Made by a program: the position numbers and the translations under genes. Shown one piece after another: positions 24,871 through 33,426 of a stretch of DNA of 64,000 nucleotides. The DNA is taken from NCBI GenBank assembly GCA_026391075.1, contig JAPLES010000005.1:136660-200659 (forward strand), read 5' to 3'. The stretch is from Bacteroidota bacterium (GTDB taxonomy: Bacteria > Bacteroidota > Bacteroidia > Chitinophagales > LD1). A model generated the notes under the pieces. It was not told the DNA's origin. It saw nothing but the letters and a program-made list of their open reading frames with translations, and did no database searches. Position 1 is the stretch's first letter; each line of letters starts with the position of its first letter.

Positions 24871-26232
24871 TTACTGATGCAATTCATCGCGCACACTATC
24901 TGCAGTAACTGTATCGCGAATGTTGAAAGCCCAGATAGCCACATAGTAAAGCAACGCGTTCACCGCCATAATTCCAGTGAATAGCCAGAAATAATCGGCC
25001 CCTTTATAGTGACTGAAAAATCCACCTGCCTGCGTGTTGTTGTTGATATAACTCACCAAAATATTTCCAAGAAAAACAGTGAACCAAAAAAGTCCCATAA
25101 TGGTACCTTTAATATTCTTTGGAGCTTGAGAAAATGCGTACTCTAAGCCTGTAATGGAAACAAAAATTTCGGCAATGGTTAACAGTACATAAGCAAACAA
25201 TTGCCAACCAATATTCAATTTTATGCCTTGATCAATTTGCGATTGAATCCAAGCAATTAAGGCAAAAGTGATAGTGACCATTACAAAACCCCAACCTATT
25301 TTTCGCAAAGCGGTTACGCGAATGCCAATTCGTTCAAGCCAGGGATAAATTCCAAAACTAAAAACAGGAATCAGAATTAAAATGAGCAACGCATTCACCA
25401 CTTGAATTTGTTCCTGCAACCAATCTATACCCATAAAATGCAAATCCATTTTACCCGCCTGTATGACCCATTCACTTCCGTTTTGGTCGTACAAAGCCCA
25501 AAAAATTGGGATGAACGAAAACACAACAAGCACTTTCCAAACTGACATAAATTGTTCTTTGAAAGAAATTTTTTCGGTGTTGCGCGTGTGCTTCGGCAAT
25601 TTGATTTTGTATTTGCTTTTGCCTAAATAAAAAATAACAAAGACAAAAAACATTAAGACTCCAGGCACACCAAAAGCGAGCGGGGCACCGTATCTTGAAT
25701 TTTTCAAAACAGGAGTAATGAGCATAGAAAAGAAGGCCCCCACATTTATTCCGAAATAAAAAATATCGTAGAGTTTGGCAATGTTAGCATCGTTTTCATT
25801 TTCAAATTGATCGCCCACCATTACCGAAACATTTGGCTTCACTCCACCGGCACCAATCGCAATCAAAAGCAAGCCCGCATAGAACAACTGATAGTTGGTA
25901 TCGAACATGGCGAGAAACGCGTGACCGATGCAATAAACTATGGAGAGAAATAAAATAGTGCGGTAACGACCCAGAAAATAATCTGCCAAGATTCCGCCTG
26001 CAATCGAAAGCAGATAAACCAACGCCACAAACAAATGTGTTATTTCATTGCTGTGCGCTTCCGCAGTTGCCTGCAACGCAGGATTATTGGTCGGATTAAA
26101 AAACTGCGAAATCAAAAACGTGGAGAGAATGGCTTTCATGCCGTAAAAACTGAAACGCTCGGCAGTTTCGGTTACCACAATGTAAGGTGCCGCCTTTGGA
26201 AAACTCTTGAACCGCTCGAGAATACCTGCCAT
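24871..26232 (-). CDS. POT/PTR2-family proton-coupled peptide transporter
   Basis: 453 residues, about 12-14 membrane helices. The family signature ETAERFSFYGMKAIL lies in the first helix, GGILADYFLGRYRTI in the following loop, and GAGGVKPNVSVMVGDQF corresponds to the second PTR motif. It imports di- and tripeptides with protons across the inner membrane. Shorter than some Bacteroidota homologues (500+ residues). Its start faces the lipoprotein gene at 26339 across 106 bases. Confidence 0.92.
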   Translation of the reverse strand: MAGILERFKSFPKAAPYIVVTETAERFSFYGMKAILSTFLISQFFNPTNNPALQATAEAHSNEITHLFVALVYLLSIAGGILADYFLGRYRTILFLSIVYCIGHAFLAMFDTNYQLFYAGLLLIAIGAGGVKPNVSVMVGDQFENENDANIAKLYDIFYFGINVGAFFSMLITPVLKNSRYGAPLAFGVPGVLMFFVFVIFYLGKSKYKIKLPKHTRNTEKISFKEQFMSVWKVLVVFSFIPIFWALYDQNGSEWVIQAGKMDLHFMGIDWLQEQIQVVNALLILILIPVFSFGIYPWLERIGIRVTALRKIGWGFVMVTITFALIAWIQSQIDQGIKLNIGWQLFAYVLLTIAEIFVSITGLEYAFSQAPKNIKGTIMGLFWFTVFLGNILVSYINNNTQAGGFFSHYKGADYFWLFTGIMAVNALLYYVAIWAFNIRDTVTADSVRDELHQ

Positions 26233-26338
26233 GAATTTTTATTTTTTGTGAAACTAAATGAATATGCGAATTGTAAAACTGGTTTTTTTTAATTGACTAT
26301 TCAAGCAACCATTATGTATTTTCATTCGTTATTAAAAT

Positions 26339-26806
26339 ATGAAAAACATTGCCATCCTTCTTCTCTTAATTCTCTTCATTTCTTCTTGTTGTAAAAAAGA
26401 AACTAAGACCATTCAAAACCTTTGTGCCGAACCCGAATTAGGAATTGGCGATTGCATTACCGATTCAAATTACGTGAAGCCATTGTTGCTTGGCAAATGG
26501 AACTGGACACAAACCATTAGCAGTTGGACACAACAAAAAACAAATCCTTGCACCGATACTTTCAACTATGCTTACGAATTTCTTATCAACGGGAATTTGA
26601 AAGTTTATGAGAACGGCATCTTTACTTCCAACGCGCATTACACCTTCTATCAAAGTTATGAATCGAGCATTTCCATTACTGATACTTTTACTTCCTCTCA
26701 TCCCGAAGCACACGGAGCTATTGGCGGTGTAAGAATTTGCGGCAACTATCTCATCATTGACAATTCGCCTGTAGATGGTCCTAAGATTATTTTCGTTCGC
26801 AATTAG
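26339..26806 (+). CDS. small lipoprotein, unknown function
   Basis: 155 residues. Signal peptide MKNIAILLLLILFISSCCKK with lipobox ISSC, so it is probably lipidated and anchored in the envelope. The mature region has GKWNWTQTISSW...YEFLINGNLKVYENG and GGVRICGNYLIIDNSPVDGP, the pattern of small lipocalin-like Bacteroidota lipoproteins. No active site seen. Followed by a GGTCTGACC repeat pair. Confidence 0.75.
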   Translation: MKNIAILLLLILFISSCCKKETKTIQNLCAEPELGIGDCITDSNYVKPLLLGKWNWTQTISSWTQQKTNPCTDTFNYAYEFLINGNLKVYENGIFTSNAHYTFYQSYESSISITDTFTSSHPEAHGAIGGVRICGNYLIIDNSPVDGPKIIFVRN

Positions 26807-26816
26807 ATTTCAAACG

Positions 26817-26838
26817 GGTCTGACCTTCGGTGCAGACC
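26817..26838. repeat. GGTCTGACC-type palindromic repeat pair, intergenic
   Basis: GGTCTGACC at 26817-26825, TTC spacer, then GGTGCAGACC at 26829-26838. Same element as inside the aldehyde dehydrogenase gene at 5591-5611. Located 11 bases after the lipoprotein stop codon. Confidence 0.75.
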
Positions 26839-26910
26839 AACGTGAAAGTTTTTCTCCAAAGTTTTATTTTTCTCTTTCACTCTGCTAAGTTCGCGCTAGC
26901 TTTTTGTATT

Positions 26911-26945
26911 TGTCTAATGTTCAAAATCTAAAGTCTAATGTCTAT
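26911..26945. repeat. degenerate heptad array (5 units) across the start of the Fe-alcohol dehydrogenase
   Basis: Units TGTCTAA, TGTTCAA, AATCTAA, AGTCTAA, TGTCTAT. The fourth unit ends on the A of the start codon at 26938, so the array runs into the gene. Confidence 0.75.
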
Positions 26946-28077
26946 CTCTCAATTCAATTTCCCAACCACCATTCGTTTTGGTGCTGGTGTAGTAAAAGAA
27001 CTTCCCGATTATTTAAAGAAGAACAACATCAGTCGTCCGCTCTTAGTTACCGACCCTAATGTGGCGCAGCTTGGTTTTTTCAAAGCTATAGTTGATGATT
27101 TAAAAGCAAAAGGATTTGCAGTTGAAACGTTCAGTAATATTCACAAGAACCCTGTGAAGGGCGATGTATATGCCGGTAGCGATGCGTATGATATTCACAA
27201 AGCTGATTGCATTGTTGGAATTGGCGGAGGTGCAGGATTAGATGTGGCACGTGCTATACTTCTCCGCATCAATCACCGCGAAGATTTATTTAAGTATGAC
27301 GATTTGATAGGTGGCGATATTTATGTGACGAATGATGTTCCGCATTTTGTAACTATACCAACAACTGCGGGAACAGGAAGCGAAGTTGGTCGCAGTGCAA
27401 TTATTGCCGATGATGAAACGCATCAAAAGAAAATTCTCTTCTCACCGAAGTTGCTCGCAAAAATTGTTTTTGCCGACCCTATGCTCACGATGGAACTTCC
27501 TGGTTTCATTACCGCAGCTACGGGTATGGATGCGCTAACGCATAACATGGAAGCCTTCCTCGCAAAAAATTATCATCCTATTTGCGATGGTATTGCACTC
27601 GAAGGAATGCGTTTAATTTCTCTTTCGCTGGAAACCGCAGTAAAGAATCCTGATGTGGAATCGCGTTCAAATATGTTGCTCGCTTCTATGATGGGAGCAA
27701 TTGCTTTTCAAAAAGGTTTAGGTGTTGTTCACTCATTGGCGCATCCGCTTTCGAGTTTGTTGGATACGCATCACGGTCTTGCGAATGCGGTAAACATTCC
27801 TTACGGAATGAAATTCAACATGGCGGGTTTTGAAGATAAATTCAAACGCATTGCACGCACGCTCGAGCTGAAAGATGAAACAGGAAACGGAGTGGTGAAT
27901 TATCTTTTCGATTTGAATACACGAATAAACATTCCGCATAAACTGCGCGACATTGGTGTGAAAGAAGAACATTTGGAAACACTGGCTGATTTGGCATTTG
28001 CCGATTTCGCGCATCCGAATAATCCGAAGCCCGTGAGCCGAGCAGATTTCAGACAACTGTATGGAGAAGCATTGTAA
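26938..28077 (+). CDS. iron-containing alcohol dehydrogenase
   Basis: 379 residues of the Fe-ADH family. NAD-binding GIGGGAGLDVAR, PTTAGTGSEV, and the metal ligands in DALTHNMEAF and HSLAHPLSSLLDTHHGLANA are present. Such enzymes reduce aldehydes or oxidise short alcohols, including 4-hydroxybutyrate/succinic semialdehyde. The next two genes (class-I amidotransferase and aldehyde dehydrogenase) are on the same strand after 121 bases of repeat arrays, suggesting a linked role in amine or aldehyde metabolism, but the substrate is inferred only. Confidence 0.9.
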   Translation: MSISQFNFPTTIRFGAGVVKELPDYLKKNNISRPLLVTDPNVAQLGFFKAIVDDLKAKGFAVETFSNIHKNPVKGDVYAGSDAYDIHKADCIVGIGGGAGLDVARAILLRINHREDLFKYDDLIGGDIYVTNDVPHFVTIPTTAGTGSEVGRSAIIADDETHQKKILFSPKLLAKIVFADPMLTMELPGFITAATGMDALTHNMEAFLAKNYHPICDGIALEGMRLISLSLETAVKNPDVESRSNMLLASMMGAIAFQKGLGVVHSLAHPLSSLLDTHHGLANAVNIPYGMKFNMAGFEDKFKRIARTLELKDETGNGVVNYLFDLNTRINIPHKLRDIGVKEEHLETLADLAFADFAHPNNPKPVSRADFRQLYGEAL

Positions 28078-28133
28078 ATTCGGAAATTCGGAAATTCGGA
28101 AATTCGAGAATTCGAGAATTCGGAAATTTGAAA
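28078..28133. repeat. octad array (7 units) after the Fe-alcohol dehydrogenase
   Basis: Seven 8-base units: ATTCGGAA three times, ATTCGAGA twice, ATTCGGAA, ATTTGAAA. Begins on the base after the stop codon. Confidence 0.9.
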
Positions 28134-28162
28134 ATAGAATACAAAAGGGTATTCTGTTTTTT

Positions 28163-28197
28163 CTCAATACTCAATACTAACTACTCAATACTTTCAC
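28163..28197. repeat. heptad array (5 units) directly before the amidotransferase start
   Basis: Units CTCAATA, CTCAATA, CTAACTA, CTCAATA, CTTTCAC, ending one base before the ATG at 28199. Confidence 0.85.
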
Positions 28198-28198
28198 T

Positions 28199-28903
28199 AT
28201 GAAAATAGGACTCACCTTCTCCGAAACACGTTACGAAAATTATCCAAAGTGGGTAAAAGACAATGACGAAAATATTGAACTGATTGAGTTGCATTGGGAG
28301 AAACACAACCTCGATGAAGTTTGGGATTTGGTAGAGGATTGCGATGGAATTGTGCTAACCGGTGGGGTAGATATTCATCCGCGTTTTTATGAAAACGAAA
28401 GAACAGAATTTCCGAATGGTGATGGAAAATTTAACGAGGAGCGCGATGAATTTGAAATGCATGTTTTTGAAACGGCATTAAATTTCAATCTGCCGGTTCT
28501 TGCAATTTGCAGAGGATTACAATTAGTGAACGTTGCGCTGGGCGGAGATTTAATTCAGGATTTAGAAGAAGTGGGAAAGAAAAATCACCGCAGAATGAAT
28601 GAGGTGGATGATGAGCATGAAATATCTATTTCCGAAAATTCTTTGATGAAAGAAATTGTAGGATGCACTTCGGGAAGTATAAACGGAGCACATCATCAGG
28701 CAATTGGAAAGTTGAGCGATGAATTAGTAGCTACAGCCACTTCACCCGATGGAGTAATTGAAGCAGTGGAATGGAAAAACAAAGAAGGTGAATCGTGGAT
28801 GCTGGCAGTGCAATGGCACCCCGAGAGAATGAAAGCAGATGCAGTTTGTTCAAAAAATATTAGAGATAAATTTTTAGAAGAAGTAAAACGAAACATGAAA
28901 TGA
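28199..28903 (+). CDS. class-I glutamine amidotransferase, PuuD-like (gamma-glutamyl-GABA hydrolase family)
   Basis: 234 residues of the peptidase C26 / PuuD family. Oxyanion-strand LTGGVDIHPRFY, nucleophile cysteine in LAICRGLQLVNVALGG, and the catalytic histidine-glutamate in QWHPERM. PuuD releases GABA from gamma-glutamyl-GABA in putrescine breakdown, but the family also contains other gamma-glutamyl hydrolases. The stop overlaps the start of the aldehyde dehydrogenase as ATGA, so the two are translationally coupled. Gamma-glutamylputrescine synthetase and oxidase are not in the window. Confidence 0.85.
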   Translation: MKIGLTFSETRYENYPKWVKDNDENIELIELHWEKHNLDEVWDLVEDCDGIVLTGGVDIHPRFYENERTEFPNGDGKFNEERDEFEMHVFETALNFNLPVLAICRGLQLVNVALGGDLIQDLEEVGKKNHRRMNEVDDEHEISISENSLMKEIVGCTSGSINGAHHQAIGKLSDELVATATSPDGVIEAVEWKNKEGESWMLAVQWHPERMKADAVCSKNIRDKFLEEVKRNMK

Positions 28904-30261
28904 AAGTTGTAAATCCTGCCACCGAGCAAGTTATAGCAGATTTAAAAGAGGATAATTCTGTATCGCTAAATGAAAAATTCATACGGCTTAAAGAAGGCCA
29001 GAAAAAATGGAACGCTGTTTCTTTAAAAGACAGAATTGCTGTGCTTCAAAAATTTTCTGTGCTGTTGAAAGAAAATATTGAAGAGTTAGCGCGTGTGCTT
29101 ACCAGCGAAGTTGGCAAACCATTGCAACAAAGCCGCAATGAAGTAAACGGTGCGTGCGCCAGAATTAAATGGCTGACCGATAACGCAGAAAAATTTTTGA
29201 GCGATGAAGTGATGAACGAAGATGCGAATATGAAAGAAGTGATTCGCTACGAAGCATTGGGCGTTATCTGCAATATCAGCGCGTGGAATTATCCCTACCT
29301 GGTTGGAACAAATGTTTTTGTTCCGGCTTTGCTGGCGGGCAATGCGGTAATGTATAAGCCTTCTGAATTTTCTTCGCTCACGGGTTTAGAAATTGAAAAG
29401 TTTTTGAAACAAGCTGGTGTGCCTAACGATGTTTTTCAGATTGCGATTGGTGCAGGTGAAGTTGGAAAAACTTTGCTCGAAATGAATTTCGATGGATATT
29501 ATTTCACCGGCTCTTACAAAACCGGTCAATACATTTATGAGAAGGTTGCCCATAAAATGGTTCCCTGTCAATTGGAACTTGGCGGCAAAGACCCGTTGTA
29601 TGTTGCCGATGATGTTGCCGATATAAAATCTATTGCAGCAGGTACAGCCGATGGTGCATTCTACAACAACGGACAAAGTTGTTGCAGTGTTGAACGCATT
29701 TATGTTCACGAAAAAGTTTACGATGCTTATGTAGATGAGTTTGTAAAAGAGGTGCAGAGTTGGGAACTCGGCAACCCGAATGATGATGTTTATTTAGGAG
29801 CAATTACGCGCAAACCACAATTAGAATTTGTTGAAGGACAAGTGAAGGATGCTGTTTCGAAAGGCGCAAAAGTTTTAAGCGGAGGAAAAAGAGTTGAAGG
29901 CAAAGGATATTTCTTCGAGCCGACAGTTTTGGTTGATGTAAATCACAACATGAGCGTAATGCGCAATGAAAGTTTCGGACCCATCATTGGCATTCAAAAA
30001 GTAAAAAGCGATGAAGAAGCTATTCAACTGATGAATGATACAGAGTATGGATTGACTTCTTCTGTTTATTCATCTTCACAACCTCGTGCAGAAAAAATTC
30101 TTTCTGCTATGAATAGTGGAACAGGTTATTGGAATTGTTGCGACCGTGTGAGCGCAGCCTTGCCATGGAGCGGAAGAAAGCATTCAGGCTTTGGAGCCAC
30201 GTTATCGCATACAGGTTTGCGTGCGTTTACGCATCCGAAGGGGCTTCATTTGAGAGCTTAA
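28900..30261 (+). CDS. NAD-dependent aldehyde dehydrogenase
   Basis: 453 residues. General base in CQLELGGKDPLYV, nucleophile cysteine in NNGQSCCSVERIYV, and NESFGPIIGIQ in the C-terminal part. Somewhat shorter at the N-terminus than the typical ~480-500 residue enzymes. It overlaps the PuuD-like gene by four bases. In a putrescine-type route it would oxidise gamma-glutamyl-aminobutyraldehyde or succinic semialdehyde; context fits but does not prove this. Confidence 0.9.
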   Translation: MKVVNPATEQVIADLKEDNSVSLNEKFIRLKEGQKKWNAVSLKDRIAVLQKFSVLLKENIEELARVLTSEVGKPLQQSRNEVNGACARIKWLTDNAEKFLSDEVMNEDANMKEVIRYEALGVICNISAWNYPYLVGTNVFVPALLAGNAVMYKPSEFSSLTGLEIEKFLKQAGVPNDVFQIAIGAGEVGKTLLEMNFDGYYFTGSYKTGQYIYEKVAHKMVPCQLELGGKDPLYVADDVADIKSIAAGTADGAFYNNGQSCCSVERIYVHEKVYDAYVDEFVKEVQSWELGNPNDDVYLGAITRKPQLEFVEGQVKDAVSKGAKVLSGGKRVEGKGYFFEPTVLVDVNHNMSVMRNESFGPIIGIQKVKSDEEAIQLMNDTEYGLTSSVYSSSQPRAEKILSAMNSGTGYWNCCDRVSAALPWSGRKHSGFGATLSHTGLRAFTHPKGLHLRA

Positions 30262-30313
30262 AAAATAAATTCTCTTTTACATTAGACTGTGCTACATTTA
30301 GTTTCAAAATTAC

Positions 30314-31729
30314 ATGGGCATGAGAAAATTTTTCCTCTTCGTTCTAATTTGCGGGTTCGTTTTATTTATATCTAATTGTAAAAAAGAAACCAAGGACGAC
30401 AACACTTACATTCCTCCTGCGGGAACTTCTGTTATTCCTTCTTCGGCACAACGCACCGGTAATGCCGCAACGGGGTATACTTATTTAACGCAAGGCAATT
30501 ATCTCAACTCGGGTGTTCCATACAACGTTTACATAAGCGCTTACGGAGCAGATAACGCGAATGTGTTGAATCGCGCGGGCGACAATGCTGTGGTAGCTCC
30601 GGGATTTACAGCGGTGGACGCTCCCAATGGAGTTCGTGTTGTAGCTCCTAATTGTATGCAGTGTCATGCTTCTTCCATCAACGGAAATTATATTGTAGGA
30701 TTAGGAAATGCAGGAGGCAATTTCACCAGCGACCAAAGCTCACTGGTTCCATTAATTGATTTTGCTGTTACCTCTACTTATGGAAACCCTTCCAACGAAT
30801 GGACAGCTTACGAACCATTCAGAAAAGCAACACTCGCTATCGGTTCAAAAGTAATTACAAAGGTAATTGGAGTAAATGTGGCTGACAAACTCGCTGCGGT
30901 TTTAGCCGCTCACCGCGATCCGCAAACGCTCGCTTGGATTGATAATGCGGCTATCACTATTCCCGATGAAGTGATACCAACGGATGTGCCGGCATGGTGG
31001 TTATTGAAAAGGAAAAATGCCATGTTCTTCAATGCTATGGGAAGAGGTGATTATTCGCGTTACCTCATGGCTTCGAGTTTGCTCACTATGGTTGATTCAT
31101 CAAAAGCCAACGAGGTGAATCAAAAATTTCCTGACATACTCGCCTACATCAACACGCTTCAGCCGCCTGCTTACCCGGGCACTATCAACACTGCTTTAGT
31201 TGAACAAGGCAAAACTATTTTCAACAATACCTGCTCTAAATGTCATGGCACATACGGCAGCGGTGGAACGTATCCAAATTTATTAGTTGAACTTTCTACT
31301 GTTGGTACCGATCCAAAATTGTCGAGCGCGTATGACCAAAGCATTTACAACGTGTTTAAAGATTGGTTCAATAACGGATGGTTTGGTAAAAATCCGAATG
31401 GTGCTAAGCTTGTTACAGGAAACGGTTACGTAGCGCAACCGCTCGATGGTATTTGGGCAACAGCACCCTACTTGCATAACGGTTCGGTGCCAACCTTGGA
31501 AGATTTGCTCAACAGTTCACAACGACCTGCTTATTGGAAACGCACGTTTGTCGACAATGATTACAACTACACCAAACTAGGGTGGAACTATACCAGCCCC
31601 GGATCTAAAATTGACAACTTCACTTACGATGTTTCCCTTTCGGGTTATGGAAATCAAGGACACACCTTTGGCGATGGACTTACTGCGGACCAAAGAACTG
31701 CTTTGATTGAGTATTTAAAAACCTTGTAA
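30314..31729 (+). CDS. di-haem c-type cytochrome lipoprotein, cytochrome c peroxidase/RoxA-like
   Basis: 471 residues (an ATG two codons in is an alternative start). Signal peptide with lipobox ISNC, then two CxxCH haem sites: CMQCH at about residue 115 and CSKCH at about 310. The segment LDGIWATAPYLHNGSVPTLEDLL is the signature of the cytochrome c peroxidase / rubber-oxygenase RoxA-like superfamily. It should sit in the periplasm or on the outer membrane and carry out haem-based oxidation or electron transfer. Immediately followed, 18 bases later, by the DUF3556 membrane gene, a pairing worth noting. Confidence 0.85.
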   Translation: MGMRKFFLFVLICGFVLFISNCKKETKDDNTYIPPAGTSVIPSSAQRTGNAATGYTYLTQGNYLNSGVPYNVYISAYGADNANVLNRAGDNAVVAPGFTAVDAPNGVRVVAPNCMQCHASSINGNYIVGLGNAGGNFTSDQSSLVPLIDFAVTSTYGNPSNEWTAYEPFRKATLAIGSKVITKVIGVNVADKLAAVLAAHRDPQTLAWIDNAAITIPDEVIPTDVPAWWLLKRKNAMFFNAMGRGDYSRYLMASSLLTMVDSSKANEVNQKFPDILAYINTLQPPAYPGTINTALVEQGKTIFNNTCSKCHGTYGSGGTYPNLLVELSTVGTDPKLSSAYDQSIYNVFKDWFNNGWFGKNPNGAKLVTGNGYVAQPLDGIWATAPYLHNGSVPTLEDLLNSSQRPAYWKRTFVDNDYNYTKLGWNYTSPGSKIDNFTYDVSLSGYGNQGHTFGDGLTADQRTALIEYLKTL

Positions 31730-31747
31730 GGAGGCATAAGTTTGCGG

Positions 31748-33394
31748 ATGAAAAATCACCCACTCTTATCTCCGAAACCGCTACCTTTTACTTTCGATGA
31801 CTGGATAAAAGAACCTTTTGCCAAACGCATTACCATGTTATGTGTGGCATGGACCACGCAGGGTTATGGCGCTCCTATTTTAATTTATGCTTTCTACCTT
31901 TTTAAAATTCTGTTGTACATAGCAGGTTGGTTTTTTTCCTGTTCCTTTTCAAATGCGTTTATTGGAGCAACACAAATAATACATTGGTGGTTTGCGCCAG
32001 AGGCTTTGGAAAAATTTCTTTTATGGAGCATACTATTTGAAGTGCTTGGATTGGGCTGCGGCAGTGGTCCGTTGACAGCGAGATACTTTCCACCCTTTAC
32101 AGCCGCTCTGCATTTTGCTCGCCCCGGCACCATTAAGATGCCGCTGTTTCCAAAAATTCCTTTCCTCGGCAGTGATACAAGAAACTGGTTTGATGTATTG
32201 TTATATCTCGCACTACTTTTCTTGCTGGTGAAAAATTTAATAGCACCACAGCTTACTCCCGAAATGCTAGTGCCTGTAATTGCTTTGGTAATTATTTTAG
32301 GCGTGCTTGACAAAACCATTTTTTTAGCCGCTCGTTCCGAACATTATCTTATTGCTCTGTTCTGTTTTCTTTTTGTCGGTGATGAAATTGCAGGTTTGAA
32401 ATTTGTTTGGTTGGCGATATGGTGGGGCGCGGCCACTTCTAAACTCAACAAACATTTTCCAACGGTGGTTGGCGTTATGCTCAGCAATCATGCTGTGCTC
32501 CGTTGGAATTGGTTCAAAAAGAAATTGTATAAAAATTATCCTACCGACCTTCGCCCCGGGCAACTCACCAACGTGCTTGCACACATCAGCACATTTGTAG
32601 AATATGCTTTTCCGCTGCTGTTAATTTTCGGAGATGGAGGTACGCTCACAACGTTTGCGCTCGTCAACATGTTTATTTTTCATCTCTATATCACCTCATC
32701 TGTTCCCATGGGCGTTCCTTTAGAATGGAATGTGATAATGGTGTATGGTGCATTTGTTTTGTTCGGTGCAAACGCTAACATTTCTATGTTGAGTTTGCAT
32801 TCACCAGTACTTATAGCTGTGCTGTTTTTCTCGTTGCTGATAATTCCACTGTTAGGAAATTTGTTTCCGCAATGGATTTCTTTCTTGTTATCCATGCGAT
32901 ACTATGCGGGCAATTGGGCTTACAGTATCTGGCTTTTTAAAGGTGATTCCGAAGAAAAACTAAACAGCTCCTTAATTAAATCTTGCCCAACGGTTATGCA
33001 TCAGTTGGATAAATTTTACGATGAAAAAACTGCGCGTCTTTTGTTCTCCAAAGTAATTGCGTTCCGTGCCATGCATCTTCATGGCAGAGCATTGCAATTA
33101 CTTGTTCCAAAAGCAGTAAATGATATTGAGCTGTATCAATGGCGCGATGGAGAATTAATTGGCGGAATTGTTTTGGGTTGGAATTTCGGTGACGGGCACT
33201 TACACAACGAACAACTGCTGAACTCCATTCAGAAACGATGCAAGTTTGAATCAGGAGAGTTGCGCTGCATTTTTGTTGAGTCGCAACCCATACATCAACT
33301 ACACATGGATTGGCGGATAGTAGATGCCAAAGATGGCGAAATTGAAAAAGGAAGAATAAGTATTAAAGAACTCATAGATCTTCAGCCGTATTAA
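31748..33394 (+). CDS. DUF3556 polytopic membrane protein
   Basis: ATG at 31748 is preferred over a TTG two codons earlier; 548 residues. Several hydrophobic helices, with conserved family blocks FEVLGLGCGSGPLTARYFPP, RPGTIKMP, TIFLAARSEHYL, WWGAATSKLNKHFP, NVLAHISTFVEYAFP and MGVPLEWNV. These match the DUF3556 family best known from actinobacteria; I place it there from motif memory. The last ~130 residues are soluble. Function is unknown. The tight linkage with a di-haem cytochrome suggests an oxidative membrane pathway. Confidence 0.75.
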   Translation: MKNHPLLSPKPLPFTFDDWIKEPFAKRITMLCVAWTTQGYGAPILIYAFYLFKILLYIAGWFFSCSFSNAFIGATQIIHWWFAPEALEKFLLWSILFEVLGLGCGSGPLTARYFPPFTAALHFARPGTIKMPLFPKIPFLGSDTRNWFDVLLYLALLFLLVKNLIAPQLTPEMLVPVIALVIILGVLDKTIFLAARSEHYLIALFCFLFVGDEIAGLKFVWLAIWWGAATSKLNKHFPTVVGVMLSNHAVLRWNWFKKKLYKNYPTDLRPGQLTNVLAHISTFVEYAFPLLLIFGDGGTLTTFALVNMFIFHLYITSSVPMGVPLEWNVIMVYGAFVLFGANANISMLSLHSPVLIAVLFFSLLIIPLLGNLFPQWISFLLSMRYYAGNWAYSIWLFKGDSEEKLNSSLIKSCPTVMHQLDKFYDEKTARLLFSKVIAFRAMHLHGRALQLLVPKAVNDIELYQWRDGELIGGIVLGWNFGDGHLHNEQLLNSIQKRCKFESGELRCIFVESQPIHQLHMDWRIVDAKDGEIEKGRISIKELIDLQPY

Positions 33395-33426
33395 AATTTA
33401 CTTTATCACTGAATCAAACATCAGGT

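Noticed and set aside
28078-28197. Repeat arrays as a CRISPR
   Set aside because: Units are 7-8 bases with no spacers and no cas genes in the window.
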